In this document: one piece after another, positions 1 to 7,646 of the stretch
Layout of the letters: each line of letters begins with the position of its first letter
How positions within the stretch are numbered: position 1 is the stretch's first letter
NCBI RefSeq assembly: GCF_013155125.1
Contig: NZ_CP053564.1
Span: forward strand, 1,991,501 to 2,055,500
Source of the DNA: Pseudonocardia broussonetiae
Lineage (GTDB): Bacteria; Actinomycetota; Actinomycetes; Mycobacteriales; Pseudonocardiaceae
Direction: 5' to 3'
Length of the DNA: 64,000 nt
Notes under the pieces: generated by a model
What the model saw: the letters and a program-made list of their open reading frames with translations, nothing else
Database searches by the model: none
What the model was told of the DNA's origin: nothing
Position numbers and translations under genes: made by a program

Positions 1-121
1 TGCGGTCGTAGAAGTTCAGCAGGTTGGCGAGCGCCAGGACCGCGACCGCGCGCCAGGCGTGGGGCGCCTGCCGCGACCGGTGCCTGTGCTCGTCGGCGGC
101 GACGACATCGGGTCCGGTCAT
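1..121 (-). CDS. MFS transporter, N-terminal fragment
   Basis: This is the first 40 codons of a minus-strand gene that runs off the left edge of the window. The ATG at 121 overlaps the stop of the upstream gene (ATGA), so the two are translationally coupled. After a short basic cytoplasmic leader comes a first membrane helix ending in LLNFYDR, the usual start of major facilitator superfamily carriers of organic acids. The probable role is uptake or efflux of the compound handled by the gene at 118-2040. Substrate cannot be read from this fragment. Confidence 0.75.
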   Translation of the reverse strand, partial: MTGPDVVAADEHRHRSRQAPHAWRAVAVLALANLLNFYDR

Positions 122-2040
122 GGCGTGCTCCCGGCAGGAGTGCGACGCGGTCCCGCCGCGACATCGCCCAGGTCGAGCACGAGCAGCGCGCGGTGCTGCG
201 GGCTGGCGACGTGCAGCCGACCGTCGTGCTCGGCGGCACCGGTGGCGGTGTGGAAGTCGGCCCGGTCGTCCTGGAGGTCGGCCTCGAGGCGGCCCTGTTC
301 GTCGAACGCCATCAGCCATGTGGTGGACGGCCCGTCGGGCAGCAGGGCGTCGGGCAGGCTCCAGAGGAGCTTGCGCACCCACGCCGGTGACGTTGCCAGC
401 TTCTCCAGCCCCGGGTTGCGGGACGTGGGGAAGGCGACCCAGAAGCGCCCGTCGGCGCCCCGGGAGATGTTGTCGGGGTAGCCGGGGAGGTTGTCGGCGA
501 TGACGGTGACCGCGCCGGTCCCCAGGTCGAGGCGGCTCAAGCGGGGGCCGTTGGTCTCGGCGAAGAGCAGCGCGGATCCGTCGGAGGTGAGGGCGACGCC
601 GTTGGCGAAGTGGAGGGCGTCGAGGACTACCTCCACGCGGCCGTCGGGATCGCGGCGCAGCAGGCGTCCCGAGGGGCGGTGCTCGAGGAGGGCCCCGAGG
701 TAGTGCTCGAAGTCGTAGCGCGACGAGGACTCGGTGAACCAGATCGTGCCGTCGGCGGCGGCAGTGGCGTTGGAGCAGAACCGCAGCGGCACGTCGTCGA
801 CCATGTCGACCAGCGTCTCGACGGCGCCCGTTGCGGGGTCGAGGCGGAGCAGGCCGCGGTGGGCGTCGCAGACCACGATCCGGCCGTCGGGCAGGACCTC
901 GAGTCCGAGCGGGCGGCCGCCGGTGTCGGCGATGGTCTCCTCGAGGCGGCGGTCGACGTCCAGGCGCAGGATGCGGCCGTCCTCCACGCCGCAGAGGACA
1001 CGGCCCTCGGCGTCGATGACGACGTCCTCGGCGCCGTTGCCGCTCAGCGGCACCAGTCGAGCCGGGGGGAAGGGCGTCGGGCTGGTCGTTTCCGCGGCGC
1101 GTGCCGGTGGCGTGGGAATGTCGGAGCGGCGAACCGGGTCGAGGCGCGGCTTGGGCTCACGCTGCTGCTGGGGCAAGGTCGGGCGTCCGTCGTAGGTGTA
1201 GGTGTAGGTGCGGGCGACCTCGTAGGCGTGGGCGGCGACGCAGTGCCGGCGGAGTGAGTCGGCGACCGCGTCCGATCCCGACGAGGCGAGGACCTCGAGG
1301 AGCGTCTCCCGGTCGGCGGCCCCGAGGACGACCATGCCGTGGAACTGGTGCTCGACGGGGTAGTCGTGGGCGACGCCGGGGGTGTCCCACAGCGCCTGCG
1401 CCCAGGGCATGAAGACCTGAGTGCGCAGCTCCAGAGTGCCGGGTGCTCTGTTCAGCGCCGGCCCGAGGACGTCGTGCACGAAGGACGCGAAGGCGGCCCT
1501 GGTGGTTCCCGTGCGGCGTCGCAGCAGTACGACCACCCGCGCCCGCACCGCCCGGTGGTCGCCGCTGCGGAACCAGCGACCTCCCCCCGGGGCGGTGAGG
1601 TGGGCGATCGTGCGGCCGAACACGTTGCGCTCGTCCTCGTGGACGCGGCGGTTGTGCTTCCCGCCGACGAGCGGCGACCACGGCCGCTGGAACGTCACCT
1701 CGGGCATCCCGTCGATGCGGCGCTCGTCGGGAATGTCCGTCTCGACCCGGTCGGTCGCGGGCCAGAGGCCCGGGCTGGCAGCGGCGAAGTGGTGCTGGCG
1801 GTACTCCCGGAACCCCGGACTCCGGGCGACCAACTGAGCGTGCGGACCTGCCCAGTAGGCCCGCGCCTGCTCGCGGTCCAGATCGTCGCGAACCCACAGG
1901 AGCACCGAGCACGCCGTCGTCCTGGTCGGCGTCGAGGGTTCTCCGGACCCCGGGACGACATCCGTGACGCGGAGGCCCGGCCCGAGGGGCCCGGACGGAG
2001 AGGAGGTGGAGCTGCGGGGTGGCATCGGCTCTCGCTTCAT
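118..2040 (-). CDS. EthD-domain / strictosidine synthase-like beta-propeller fusion protein
   Basis: A 640-residue protein. Residues about 40-290 hold two EthD-like (dimeric alpha-beta barrel) segments: one starts near CSVLLWVRDDLD with an AYWAGPHAQL motif, the second near VVVLLRRRTG. A proline-rich linker (about 290-325) leads to a C-terminal six-bladed propeller of the strictosidine synthase/SMP-30 type, with the typical stretches WFTESSSRYDFEHY and FANGVALTSDG. EthD domains are common in polyketide/aromatic catabolic proteins; strictosidine synthase-like propellers in bacteria are usually lactonases or esterases. The fusion is unusual, and the function is inferred only as possible lactone or ring-product handling. 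It is divergent from the TetR gene at 2173 and coupled to a downstream transporter. The start at 2040 is the first ATG; a second ATG lies five codons in. Confidence 0.7.
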   Translation of the reverse strand: MKREPMPPRSSTSSPSGPLGPGLRVTDVVPGSGEPSTPTRTTACSVLLWVRDDLDREQARAYWAGPHAQLVARSPGFREYRQHHFAAASPGLWPATDRVETDIPDERRIDGMPEVTFQRPWSPLVGGKHNRRVHEDERNVFGRTIAHLTAPGGGRWFRSGDHRAVRARVVVLLRRRTGTTRAAFASFVHDVLGPALNRAPGTLELRTQVFMPWAQALWDTPGVAHDYPVEHQFHGMVVLGAADRETLLEVLASSGSDAVADSLRRHCVAAHAYEVARTYTYTYDGRPTLPQQQREPKPRLDPVRRSDIPTPPARAAETTSPTPFPPARLVPLSGNGAEDVVIDAEGRVLCGVEDGRILRLDVDRRLEETIADTGGRPLGLEVLPDGRIVVCDAHRGLLRLDPATGAVETLVDMVDDVPLRFCSNATAAADGTIWFTESSSRYDFEHYLGALLEHRPSGRLLRRDPDGRVEVVLDALHFANGVALTSDGSALLFAETNGPRLSRLDLGTGAVTVIADNLPGYPDNISRGADGRFWVAFPTSRNPGLEKLATSPAWVRKLLWSLPDALLPDGPSTTWLMAFDEQGRLEADLQDDRADFHTATGAAEHDGRLHVASPQHRALLVLDLGDVAAGPRRTPAGSTP

Positions 2041-2122
2041 CGCGGGCGTACGGCGGACGGCGCGTGCGCTGCAGTCCGGTCACTCGCCGACGGCCGACCG
2101 GCCGCCCCCGACTCCAGCGATA

Positions 2123-2152
2123 TTACGAACTGTAACTTACGACCTGTAAGTT
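2123..2152. promoter_or_regulatory. Tandem operator for the TetR regulator
   Basis: The divergent intergenic region contains two near-identical 13-base sites, TTACGAACTGTAA (2123-2135) and TTACGACCTGTAA (2137-2149), with a period of 14. A perfect inverted repeat AACTTAC-N5-GTAAGTT spans 2134-2152. This AT-rich symmetric element in a GC-rich region, just upstream of a TetR gene, is the expected form of a TetR autoregulatory operator that also controls the gene at 118-2040. Binding is inferred. Confidence 0.7.
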
Positions 2153-2172
2153 GCCAAGGGTAGAATCCAGCC

Positions 2173-2853
2173 GTGCCCGCGAACGCCCTGCAGACCTCAC
2201 CCGGCTCGGCACCTCGGCGTCGCCTTCCTCGGGCAGCGCGCGAGCAGCAGTTGCTCGACGTGGCCGAGCAGCTGTTCATCGACAAGGGATACGACCGGAC
2301 GTCCATCGAGGACGTCGCGCGGGCCGCCGGGGTGAGCAGGCCGATCGTCTACCAGCACCACGGTTCGAAGGAGGGCCTCTACCTGGCCTGCGTCAAGCGC
2401 GCCCGGGACCTGTTCGCCGTCCGTCTGGCGGCAGCCCGGGAGGGCGTCGACGACCCCCGCGAGCAGGTGCGGATATCCGGTGAGGTGTTCTTCGCCGAGC
2501 TCGAGCGCGATCCCGACCGTTGGATCGTGCTGTTCGGCGGGGCGGCCGTCCCGATGATCGGGGAACTGGGACATCAGTTGACCGAGTTGCGCTTCCGCAC
2601 GGTCGACCACACCATCGCCCACCTGCACGATGCAGTGACGAGCGCTGGCTCTGCCGTCGACGAGGAACGCATCCACGCGTTCGCGCACGCGATCTCCGGT
2701 GTGGGAGAGCAGCTCGGCCGCTGGTGGATCGCCAACCCGCACATCCCCCGCGACCGCGTGGTGCAGCACTACACAGATTTCATCATCGGCGGGGCGCAAC
2801 TGCTCATAGGACCTGGTCTCGGCACTCGTTCTGGACCAGGCGGCGACGGTTGA
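2173..2853 (+). CDS. TetR-family transcriptional regulator
   Basis: The 226-residue protein has an N-terminal TetR helix-turn-helix: LDVAEQLFIDKGYDRTSIED followed by VARAAGVSRPIVYQHHGSKE at about residues 29-70. The rest is a helical ligand-binding domain. The start is GTG at 2173, 20 bases after the tandem operator. It most likely represses itself and the divergent fusion gene. The last 16 or so codons overlap the end of a transposase remnant on the opposite strand (2804 onward), so the original C-terminus may have been replaced when the element inserted. The core domains look intact. Confidence 0.85.
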   Translation: MPANALQTSPGSAPRRRLPRAAREQQLLDVAEQLFIDKGYDRTSIEDVARAAGVSRPIVYQHHGSKEGLYLACVKRARDLFAVRLAAAREGVDDPREQVRISGEVFFAELERDPDRWIVLFGGAAVPMIGELGHQLTELRFRTVDHTIAHLHDAVTSAGSAVDEERIHAFAHAISGVGEQLGRWWIANPHIPRDRVVQHYTDFIIGGAQLLIGPGLGTRSGPGGDG

Positions 2854-3170
2854 TCACGACCATGGTCAGGGTGAGCAGCGGGGCTGAGGTCCGTTCGGTG
2901 CGGTCGTAGCGCAGCCCGAGGCGCTCGAACCGCAGCACCCAGGAGATGGTGCGCTCGACGACCCAGCGCACGCGTCCGAGCTTGTTCCTGTCCTCGATCC
3001 CGCGCCGGGCGGTACGGATCTCGATGCCGCGTCGGTGCAGCTAGGTGCGGCAGCGACGGAAGTCGTAGCCCTTGTCGGCGTGCAGCTCCGCCGACCGACC
3101 GAGGCCTTCGGCCCGGTCGGCTCGACCCCCTCTTCGCCCGCACCGACATCGAGTCGATGCAGCCACGCGG
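2804..3170 (-). pseudogene. IS5-family transposase remnant
   Basis: Read on the minus strand, this stretch gives the C-terminal half of an IS5-type DDE transposase. IDSMSVRAKRG lies near 3140-3170, then ELHADKGYDFRRC, a TAG stop near 3041, then IRTARRGIEDRNKLGR, RWVVERTISWVLRFERLGLR and TMVVINRRRLVQNE, ending at TGA 2804-2806. The pieces lie in different frames (at least two shifts) with one internal stop, so it is dead. No N-terminal part or terminal inverted repeats were found. Its end overlaps the 3' end of the TetR gene, suggesting insertion into that gene's tail. Confidence 0.8.
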
Positions 3171-3272
3171 GCGGTCCACAGCTGCGCCTCGGACACTGCG
3201 CCACAGATGCTGCGGCCGGCGACCGGCTCGCTCGCCGCTCACCGTTGTCACCACCGGTTGGGTCGCGCGCAT

Positions 3273-3397
3273 GCCACGGGATGTGCCGCGAAAACCCTTG
3301 TCGCCGGAGTGCCCAGGGGCGTCCGGTGAGACTCGCACAGCGACAGTCGGCGCTGGTAGAAGCCTTGAGGGGCGTCGAACGGACGCCTTGTGAGCGG
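3273..3397. repeat. Dispersed repeat, copy 1 (left of vapBC)
   Basis: This 125-base segment begins with the 20 bases GCCACGGGATGTGCCGCGAA and ends with GGACGCCTTGTGAGCGG. The same start, and a near-identical end, recur in the same orientation at 4378-4499. The minus-strand translation of both copies shares LTRRPF, QG.Y and FAAHPVA, although neither is a convincing gene. The copies bracket the VapBC module. Apart from this repeat, I see no gene between 3171 and 3577. Confidence 0.65.
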
Positions 3398-3577
3398 GAA
3401 CGGTCGGGTCGAGCTGATCGACGGTCCGCGGCTTCGCTGGCTCGTCCAGGAGCATCTGAAGCGCGATGTGCTGGTCGCACCGCCCACCATGCGCGCTCGG
3501 ACGTGGAGCCCGCCGCCGGGGTGACCCGGCACGAGTTGCCGACAAGTCGCCGCAGCTTCCGGCGTGTCGCGGGCCGG

Positions 3578-4018
3578 CTACGGCAGCAAGTGGAACGCCT
3601 CGACGTGCCGCGGCCGGACCGCGGCGAAATGACGTCGATCGATCGTGAGGATCGTCGTGATGGAGCGTCGCTCGGCGATCGCGATGACGCTCGCGTCCGA
3701 CCCGCCGAGTGGGAAGTCCTCGTACTCCTCCACGAGCTGGGCCATGCGCTCGAAATCGTCCTCGACGAGATCGGCGACAACGAGATCGCGTGAGGCGAAC
3801 GACCGGAGGAAGGCGGCCTCAGCCGCGGCGCCGAAGCGGTAGCGCCCGATCATGTAACAGACCTCGGCAACGATCGTCGCCGGCACGAACAACGGACCAG
3901 GAAGGGTCTCCAGCAGGCGTGAGCACTCGTCGTGCCAGATGTCGGTGTCGTCGAAACCGGCGATCAGCGGACCGGAGTCGACGAGGATCTCACTCAGCGC
4001 GCCGGCCCATCCCGTCAC
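3578..4018 (-). CDS. vapC: VapC-type PIN-domain ribonuclease toxin
   Basis: The 146-residue protein has the PIN-domain fold and acidic metal-binding residues: D14 (ILVDSGPLIAG), E52 (IVAEVCYMIG), D108 (LGGSDASVIA) and D127 (TIDRRHF). VapC toxins are Mg-dependent RNases, usually cutting tRNA or rRNA, and are held inactive by the partner antitoxin. The gene overlaps the upstream antitoxin gene by 29 bases, the standard operon arrangement. The start is ATG at 4018; a start closer to ILVDSG is possible. The target RNA is unknown. Confidence 0.88.
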   Translation of the reverse strand: MTGWAGALSEILVDSGPLIAGFDDTDIWHDECSRLLETLPGPLFVPATIVAEVCYMIGRYRFGAAAEAAFLRSFASRDLVVADLVEDDFERMAQLVEEYEDFPLGGSDASVIAIAERRSITTILTIDRRHFAAVRPRHVEAFHLLP

Positions 4019-4241
4019 GGATGTCGTCCTTGGCCCGCTCGCTCAGGGTGTGCTCGCCGGTGCTGACGCTGCCGAGCCACCCCAGCCGCCGACGACGTGG
4101 CGCGGTCTGGCGCTCACCGTCGATCACCTCGAAGCGGACACGGTCACCCGCGTGCAGAGGCACGCCCAGGCGTTCGGCGACCTCGGCCAACTCCGGCGCT
4201 ACGACGAACTCGTGCGCGCCGTCCGAAGCGGACACGCTCAT
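3990..4241 (-). CDS. vapB: VapB-like antitoxin
   Basis: The 83-residue protein is encoded immediately upstream of and overlapping the PIN toxin. The ATG at 4241 is preceded by a good ribosome binding site (GGGAGGT on the minus strand). The first half (FVVAPELAEVAERLGVP, then AGDRVRFEVID) resembles the short DNA-binding beta element of AbrB-type antitoxins. The charged C-terminal tail (LGWLGSVSTGEHTLSERAKDD) is the type that binds and blocks the toxin. It probably also autorepresses the operon. Assignment rests largely on position and size. Confidence 0.75.
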   Translation of the reverse strand: MSVSASDGAHEFVVAPELAEVAERLGVPLHAGDRVRFEVIDGERQTAPRRRRLGWLGSVSTGEHTLSERAKDDIRDGMGRRAE

Positions 4242-4377
4242 GGTCGCCACCTCCCTCGTCGAGCCATCATCGCACCACCAGCGTCGTGGATGGGGCCGCC
4301 GGCGACGTGGACACGCGACACCGTCGTCAGGCAAGCTGGCCGTCACTCGCTGTGACCAAGGAGGGTACCCTCCGCGT

Positions 4378-4499
4378 GCCACGGGATGTGCCGCGAACTC
4401 GTGAGCATCCGGTCCTACCAACGGCACCCATGAGGCGAGCTCGCGCAGTTGGTGCCGGTAGATGCCCTGGTGGTCACAGAACGGGCGTCTTGTAAGCGG
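4378..4499. repeat. Dispersed repeat, copy 2 (right of vapBC)
   Basis: The second copy (122 bases) is in the same orientation as the one at 3273-3397. It opens with the identical GCCACGGGATGTGCCGCGAA and closes with GGGCGTCTTGTAAGCGG, with a diverged middle. Together the copies form direct repeats about 1.1 kb apart around vapBC. The gene-free stretch 4242-4734 holds only this repeat, upstream sequence of vapB, and the GntR promoter region. Confidence 0.65.
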
Positions 4500-4710
4500 T
4501 AGGTCGATCCCGACCCCCGGCTCCACGCCTCGACCTGCGCGCATCGGCGGAGCAAGATCCTCACGGTGATCATTTTCGGAGAGTTGTGGTGGTTGCTCAG
4601 GCGCTCGGGGCCACGGGTTCTCGCCTCAGAGTTCAGTCCGACCCCGCCGCGACTGTGCCGGCATGGCCGTGCCGTACGAACGGCTCGGTAGCGCAGCACT
4701 GCTTATCATT

Positions 4711-4720
4711 CTGGATCCAG
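4711..4720. promoter_or_regulatory. Putative GntR autoregulatory site
   Basis: The palindrome CTGGATCCAG lies just after a TATCAT -10-like hexamer (4704-4709) and just before the GntR gene start. The same GGATCC core occurs twice in front of the operon this regulator probably controls (5427-5432 and 5439-5444). Binding is inferred from this coincidence. Confidence 0.45.
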
Positions 4721-4734
4721 TGAAGGGTGGGCTT

Positions 4735-5388
4735 GTGGACGCGAACGCCGTGAACGAGGTGACCGCCGCGATCCGTCGCATGATCCTCGGTGGAGAACTG
4801 CTGCCGGGGCAGCAGATCCGCCAGGCTCAGATGGCGGCACGGCTGGGCGTCAGCCGGCTCCCGGTTCGCGAGGGCCTGCACCAGCTGATGTCGGACGGGT
4901 TGGTGAGCCATCAGCACAACGTGGGTTTCACCGTCTCTCGACTCAGTCGTGAGGAGTTCGATCAGATCTACCTCATGCGCGAGGTCCTGGAGGCTCAGGT
5001 GCTGCGCACCCTGCGGCCCGCCGAGCCTGCGCTCCTCGAGCGGCTCGTCGAGCTGAACAGCGCGATCGAGGCCGCGGGGCGTACGCAGGACCTCTCCGCC
5101 GCCCGCGCGCTCAACAAGGAGTTCCACTTCGCCATCTTCGGCCTGAGTCCGTTGGGGCTCGTGGTCGCCGAGATCGAGCGGATCTGGGCGTGGGCGATGC
5201 CCTATCAGACGGTCTCCCTGCACGACCACGGCGGCCGCGAGCGGATCCTCTCCGAGCACGCCGCGATCATCGAGGCGCTCCGGGTCGGCGACCACGAACG
5301 TCTCGTGACCGTCATGGACGACCACCGGCAGGGATCGGAGGTCCAGCTCGGGCTGCTGCAGGCCCGCGTGCAGGACCGTCCCGCCTGA
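4735..5388 (+). CDS. GntR-family regulator, FCD (FadR-like) subgroup
   Basis: The protein has an N-terminal winged helix (EVTAAIRRMILGGELLPGQQ, then MAARLGVSRLPVREGLHQL) and an all-helical FCD ligand domain with typical acid/His positions (LNKEFHFAIF, SEHAAIIEALRVGD). FCD regulators usually sense acidic or acyl-CoA-type metabolites. I prefer GTG 4735 because GAAGGG sits seven bases upstream; an in-frame ATG at 4663 would add 24 residues but has no ribosome site. It lies directly upstream of, and on the same strand as, the acyl-CoA catabolic operon at 5480-10326 and is its likely regulator. Confidence 0.85.
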   Translation: MDANAVNEVTAAIRRMILGGELLPGQQIRQAQMAARLGVSRLPVREGLHQLMSDGLVSHQHNVGFTVSRLSREEFDQIYLMREVLEAQVLRTLRPAEPALLERLVELNSAIEAAGRTQDLSAARALNKEFHFAIFGLSPLGLVVAEIERIWAWAMPYQTVSLHDHGGRERILSEHAAIIEALRVGDHERLVTVMDDHRQGSEVQLGLLQARVQDRPA

Positions 5389-5425
5389 TCCTGGTCGCCG
5401 TCGGAGAGCCAGCCGGGCCATCTGA

Positions 5426-5446
5426 CGGATCCGTTATGGGATCCAA
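5426..5446. promoter_or_regulatory. Paired GGATCC operator-like boxes before the acyl-CoA operon
   Basis: CGGATCCG (5426-5433) and TGGGATCCAA (5437-5446) place two GGATCC cores 12 bases apart, about one helical turn, some 35 bases upstream of the acyl-CoA dehydrogenase start. The core matches the palindrome before the gntR start at 4735. Probably a GntR binding region; not proven. Confidence 0.45.
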
Positions 5447-5479
5447 TACTGTAGCCTGGCTCCCGACGAAGGGATGGCG

Positions 5480-6616
5480 ATGACCACAACACTCGATCCG
5501 GCGGCCTCCGAGGCTGTTGCCGGCGCACGAGACCTGCGGAGCCAGGTGCGCGGGTTCCTGGCCGCCGAGCGCTCCGCGGGTTCGTTCGAGCCGCGGTGCG
5601 ACAGCTGGATGTCGGCGCCCGATCCAGCCTTCACCCGCAGGCTCGCCGCCCGCGGGTGGGTGGGGATGACGATCCCGCCGGAGTACGGCGGACATGGACG
5701 GACACCGCTCGAGCGCTTCGTCGTCGCCGAGGAGCTGCTGGCGGCGGGCGCGCCCGTCGCCGCGCACTGGATCGCCGACCGGCAGATGGCGCCGAGCATC
5801 CTGCGGCACGGCTCCGAGGAGCAGAAGCAGCGCTACCTGCCCGCGATCGCGCGGGGGGAGTGCTTCATCTCGATCGGCATGTCCGAGCCGGACTCCGGAT
5901 CGGACCTCGCGTCGGTCCGCACCAGAGCCCGCGAGGTCGATGACGGCTGGTCCCTGTCGGGCACCAAGGTCTGGACGACCGGGGCGCAGTTCGCCCACGC
6001 GGTCGTCCTGCTGGCCCGGACCGACCCGGGAGAACGGCACGAGGGGCTGTCCCAGTTCCTGGTGGATCTCCCGCACCCGAGGATCGCGGTTCGCCCGATC
6101 GCCTCCATCGACGGTGAGCACCACTTCAACGAAGTGGTGTTCGACGACGCAGTGGTCCCCGTGGGCAGCCTGTTGGGAGACCGTGGCCACGGGTGGCGCC
6201 AGGTGACCGCCGAGCTCGCGCAGGAACGGTCCGGGCCCGAGCGGTTGATGAGCACCGTCCCGCTCGCGGAAGCGTGGATCGACGGGACACGCCGTGGCGG
6301 GGTGGACCAGGTGGCGCGCCGGGAGATCGGGCGGATCACCGCGGCGGCGTGGTCGCTGCGTCAGATGTCGGTCGGGGTGGCTGCCACGCTGGCCCGGGGA
6401 TCCAGCCCGGACACCGAGGCGGCGATCGTCAAGGACCTCGGCTCGCAGTTCGAGCAGGACGTCGTGCAGGCCGCCCGGCGCACCGCGCCGGTCGGTGGGG
6501 CCGACTTCGCGCGGCTGCTCGCCGAGGGTGTCCTGCACGGTCCGGCGTTCACGCTGCGCGGGGGCTCGAACGAGATCCTGCGGTCCGTCGTCGCACGCGG
6601 GCTGGGGGCACGGTGA
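5480..6616 (+). CDS. Acyl-CoA dehydrogenase family protein (subunit 1)
   Basis: This 378-residue flavoprotein would oxidise an acyl-CoA to the 2,3-enoyl-CoA. It has an N-terminal helical domain, the mid-domain FAD signature ISIGMSEPDSGSDLASVRT, KVWTTGAQFAHA, and a C-terminal helical domain ending in GGSNEILRSVVARGLG. It is followed by a second, shorter acyl-CoA dehydrogenase whose GTG overlaps this stop. Paired FadE subunits forming heterotetramers are well known in actinobacterial steroid and branched-acid catabolism. GAAGGG at 5468-5473 fits the ATG at 5480 (six-base spacing) better than the adjacent in-frame ATG at 5474. Confidence 0.88.
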   Translation: MTTTLDPAASEAVAGARDLRSQVRGFLAAERSAGSFEPRCDSWMSAPDPAFTRRLAARGWVGMTIPPEYGGHGRTPLERFVVAEELLAAGAPVAAHWIADRQMAPSILRHGSEEQKQRYLPAIARGECFISIGMSEPDSGSDLASVRTRAREVDDGWSLSGTKVWTTGAQFAHAVVLLARTDPGERHEGLSQFLVDLPHPRIAVRPIASIDGEHHFNEVVFDDAVVPVGSLLGDRGHGWRQVTAELAQERSGPERLMSTVPLAEAWIDGTRRGGVDQVARREIGRITAAAWSLRQMSVGVAATLARGSSPDTEAAIVKDLGSQFEQDVVQAARRTAPVGGADFARLLAEGVLHGPAFTLRGGSNEILRSVVARGLGAR

Positions 6617-7626
6617 GCAAGGAGTTGCACGAGGACATCCGGGCCGCGGTGGGCGGCATGTGTGCCGACCCGGCGGCCGAGTTCGACGAGGCGCTCTGGG
6701 CCGGCCTGGCCGACAACGGGTTCACCCTGCTCGGCGTCCCCGAACAGGCCGGCGGAAGCGGTGGGGATCTCGACGATCTCGCGGTGGCTGTCGAGACCGC
6801 GGCGCGGTGCGCGGCACCCGTCCCCCTCGCCGACACCGCGTTCGTCGCGGGCTGGTTGCTGGCGGGCGCCGGGCTGGCGATCCCGGACCTCGGCCCGATG
6901 GCCGTCTCCGCGCAAGCCCTTCCGGCGGACGCCGACGGCACCGTCTCCGGGCAGGTCGAGGCCGCATGGGCCCGGCACGCCGGGCACGTCGTCGTCCCTG
7001 TCCTGAAGGCGGGGGAACTGCTCGTCGCGGCGTTCCCGCGTGCCGACCTCGCCCTCACCCAGGGCGCGAACCTCGCAGGCGAACCGCGCGACGTGCTGAC
7101 CCTCGACCGTTGCCCGCTCCCGTTGCTGACGGCGCCGGCTGCGGCGGGTGTCGACCCCACAGCCGTTCTGCGGCGAGGTGCGTTGGCCCGTTCCGTGCAG
7201 CTCGCGGGCGCCGCGGACTCCGTGCTGGCCCTGTCCCTGCGCTACGCGGGGGAACGGGTGCAGTTCGGCCGGCCGCTCAACCGGTTCCAGGCCGTGCAGC
7301 AGTCCCTCGCCACGCTCGCCGCGCACGCGACGATGATGCGCACCTCGGCGATGGCTGCCGTGCTGGCCGTCCAGGAGTGCGCCCCGGGTGCCGATCTCGC
7401 CATCGCCGCGGCGAAGGCGACCACCTCCGCCTCCGCGGCTGTCGTGGCCACCGTGGGCCACCAGGTGCACGGAGCCCTCGGTTTCTCCCGCGAGCACCGG
7501 CTGGGGGCGTCGACCACCCGCCTGTGGTCGTGGAGGGACGAGTTCGGTGACGAATCGTTCTGGCAGGACGTGCTCGCCGACCTCGTGCTCGCCGCGGACG
7601 CCTGGTGGCCCGCACTCACCCGCTGA
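6613..7626 (+). CDS. Acyl-CoA dehydrogenase family protein (subunit 2)
   Basis: A 337-residue, shorter and more divergent acyl-CoA dehydrogenase. Its N-terminal part (LADNGFTLLGVPEQAGGSGG) and C-terminal helical bundle (YAGERVQFGRPLNRFQAVQQ; QVHGALGFSREHRL) are clear, while the central beta domain is degenerate. This is typical of the second subunit of heterotetrameric FadE pairs. Its GTG overlaps the upstream stop (GTGA), supporting co-translation and complex formation. It probably shapes the substrate pocket and FAD site jointly with subunit 1. The substrate is unknown. Confidence 0.85.
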   Translation: MSKELHEDIRAAVGGMCADPAAEFDEALWAGLADNGFTLLGVPEQAGGSGGDLDDLAVAVETAARCAAPVPLADTAFVAGWLLAGAGLAIPDLGPMAVSAQALPADADGTVSGQVEAAWARHAGHVVVPVLKAGELLVAAFPRADLALTQGANLAGEPRDVLTLDRCPLPLLTAPAAAGVDPTAVLRRGALARSVQLAGAADSVLALSLRYAGERVQFGRPLNRFQAVQQSLATLAAHATMMRTSAMAAVLAVQECAPGADLAIAAAKATTSASAAVVATVGHQVHGALGFSREHRLGASTTRLWSWRDEFGDESFWQDVLADLVLAADAWWPALTR

Positions 7627-7646
7627 CCGAGTCCTGGAGGAACCAC

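Noticed and set aside
610..1257. Long plus-strand open frame (215 codons) inside the EthD/propeller gene
   Set aside because: It is antisense to a gene with clear domain motifs and has the Gly/Val/Ala bias typical of antisense frames in GC-rich DNA.
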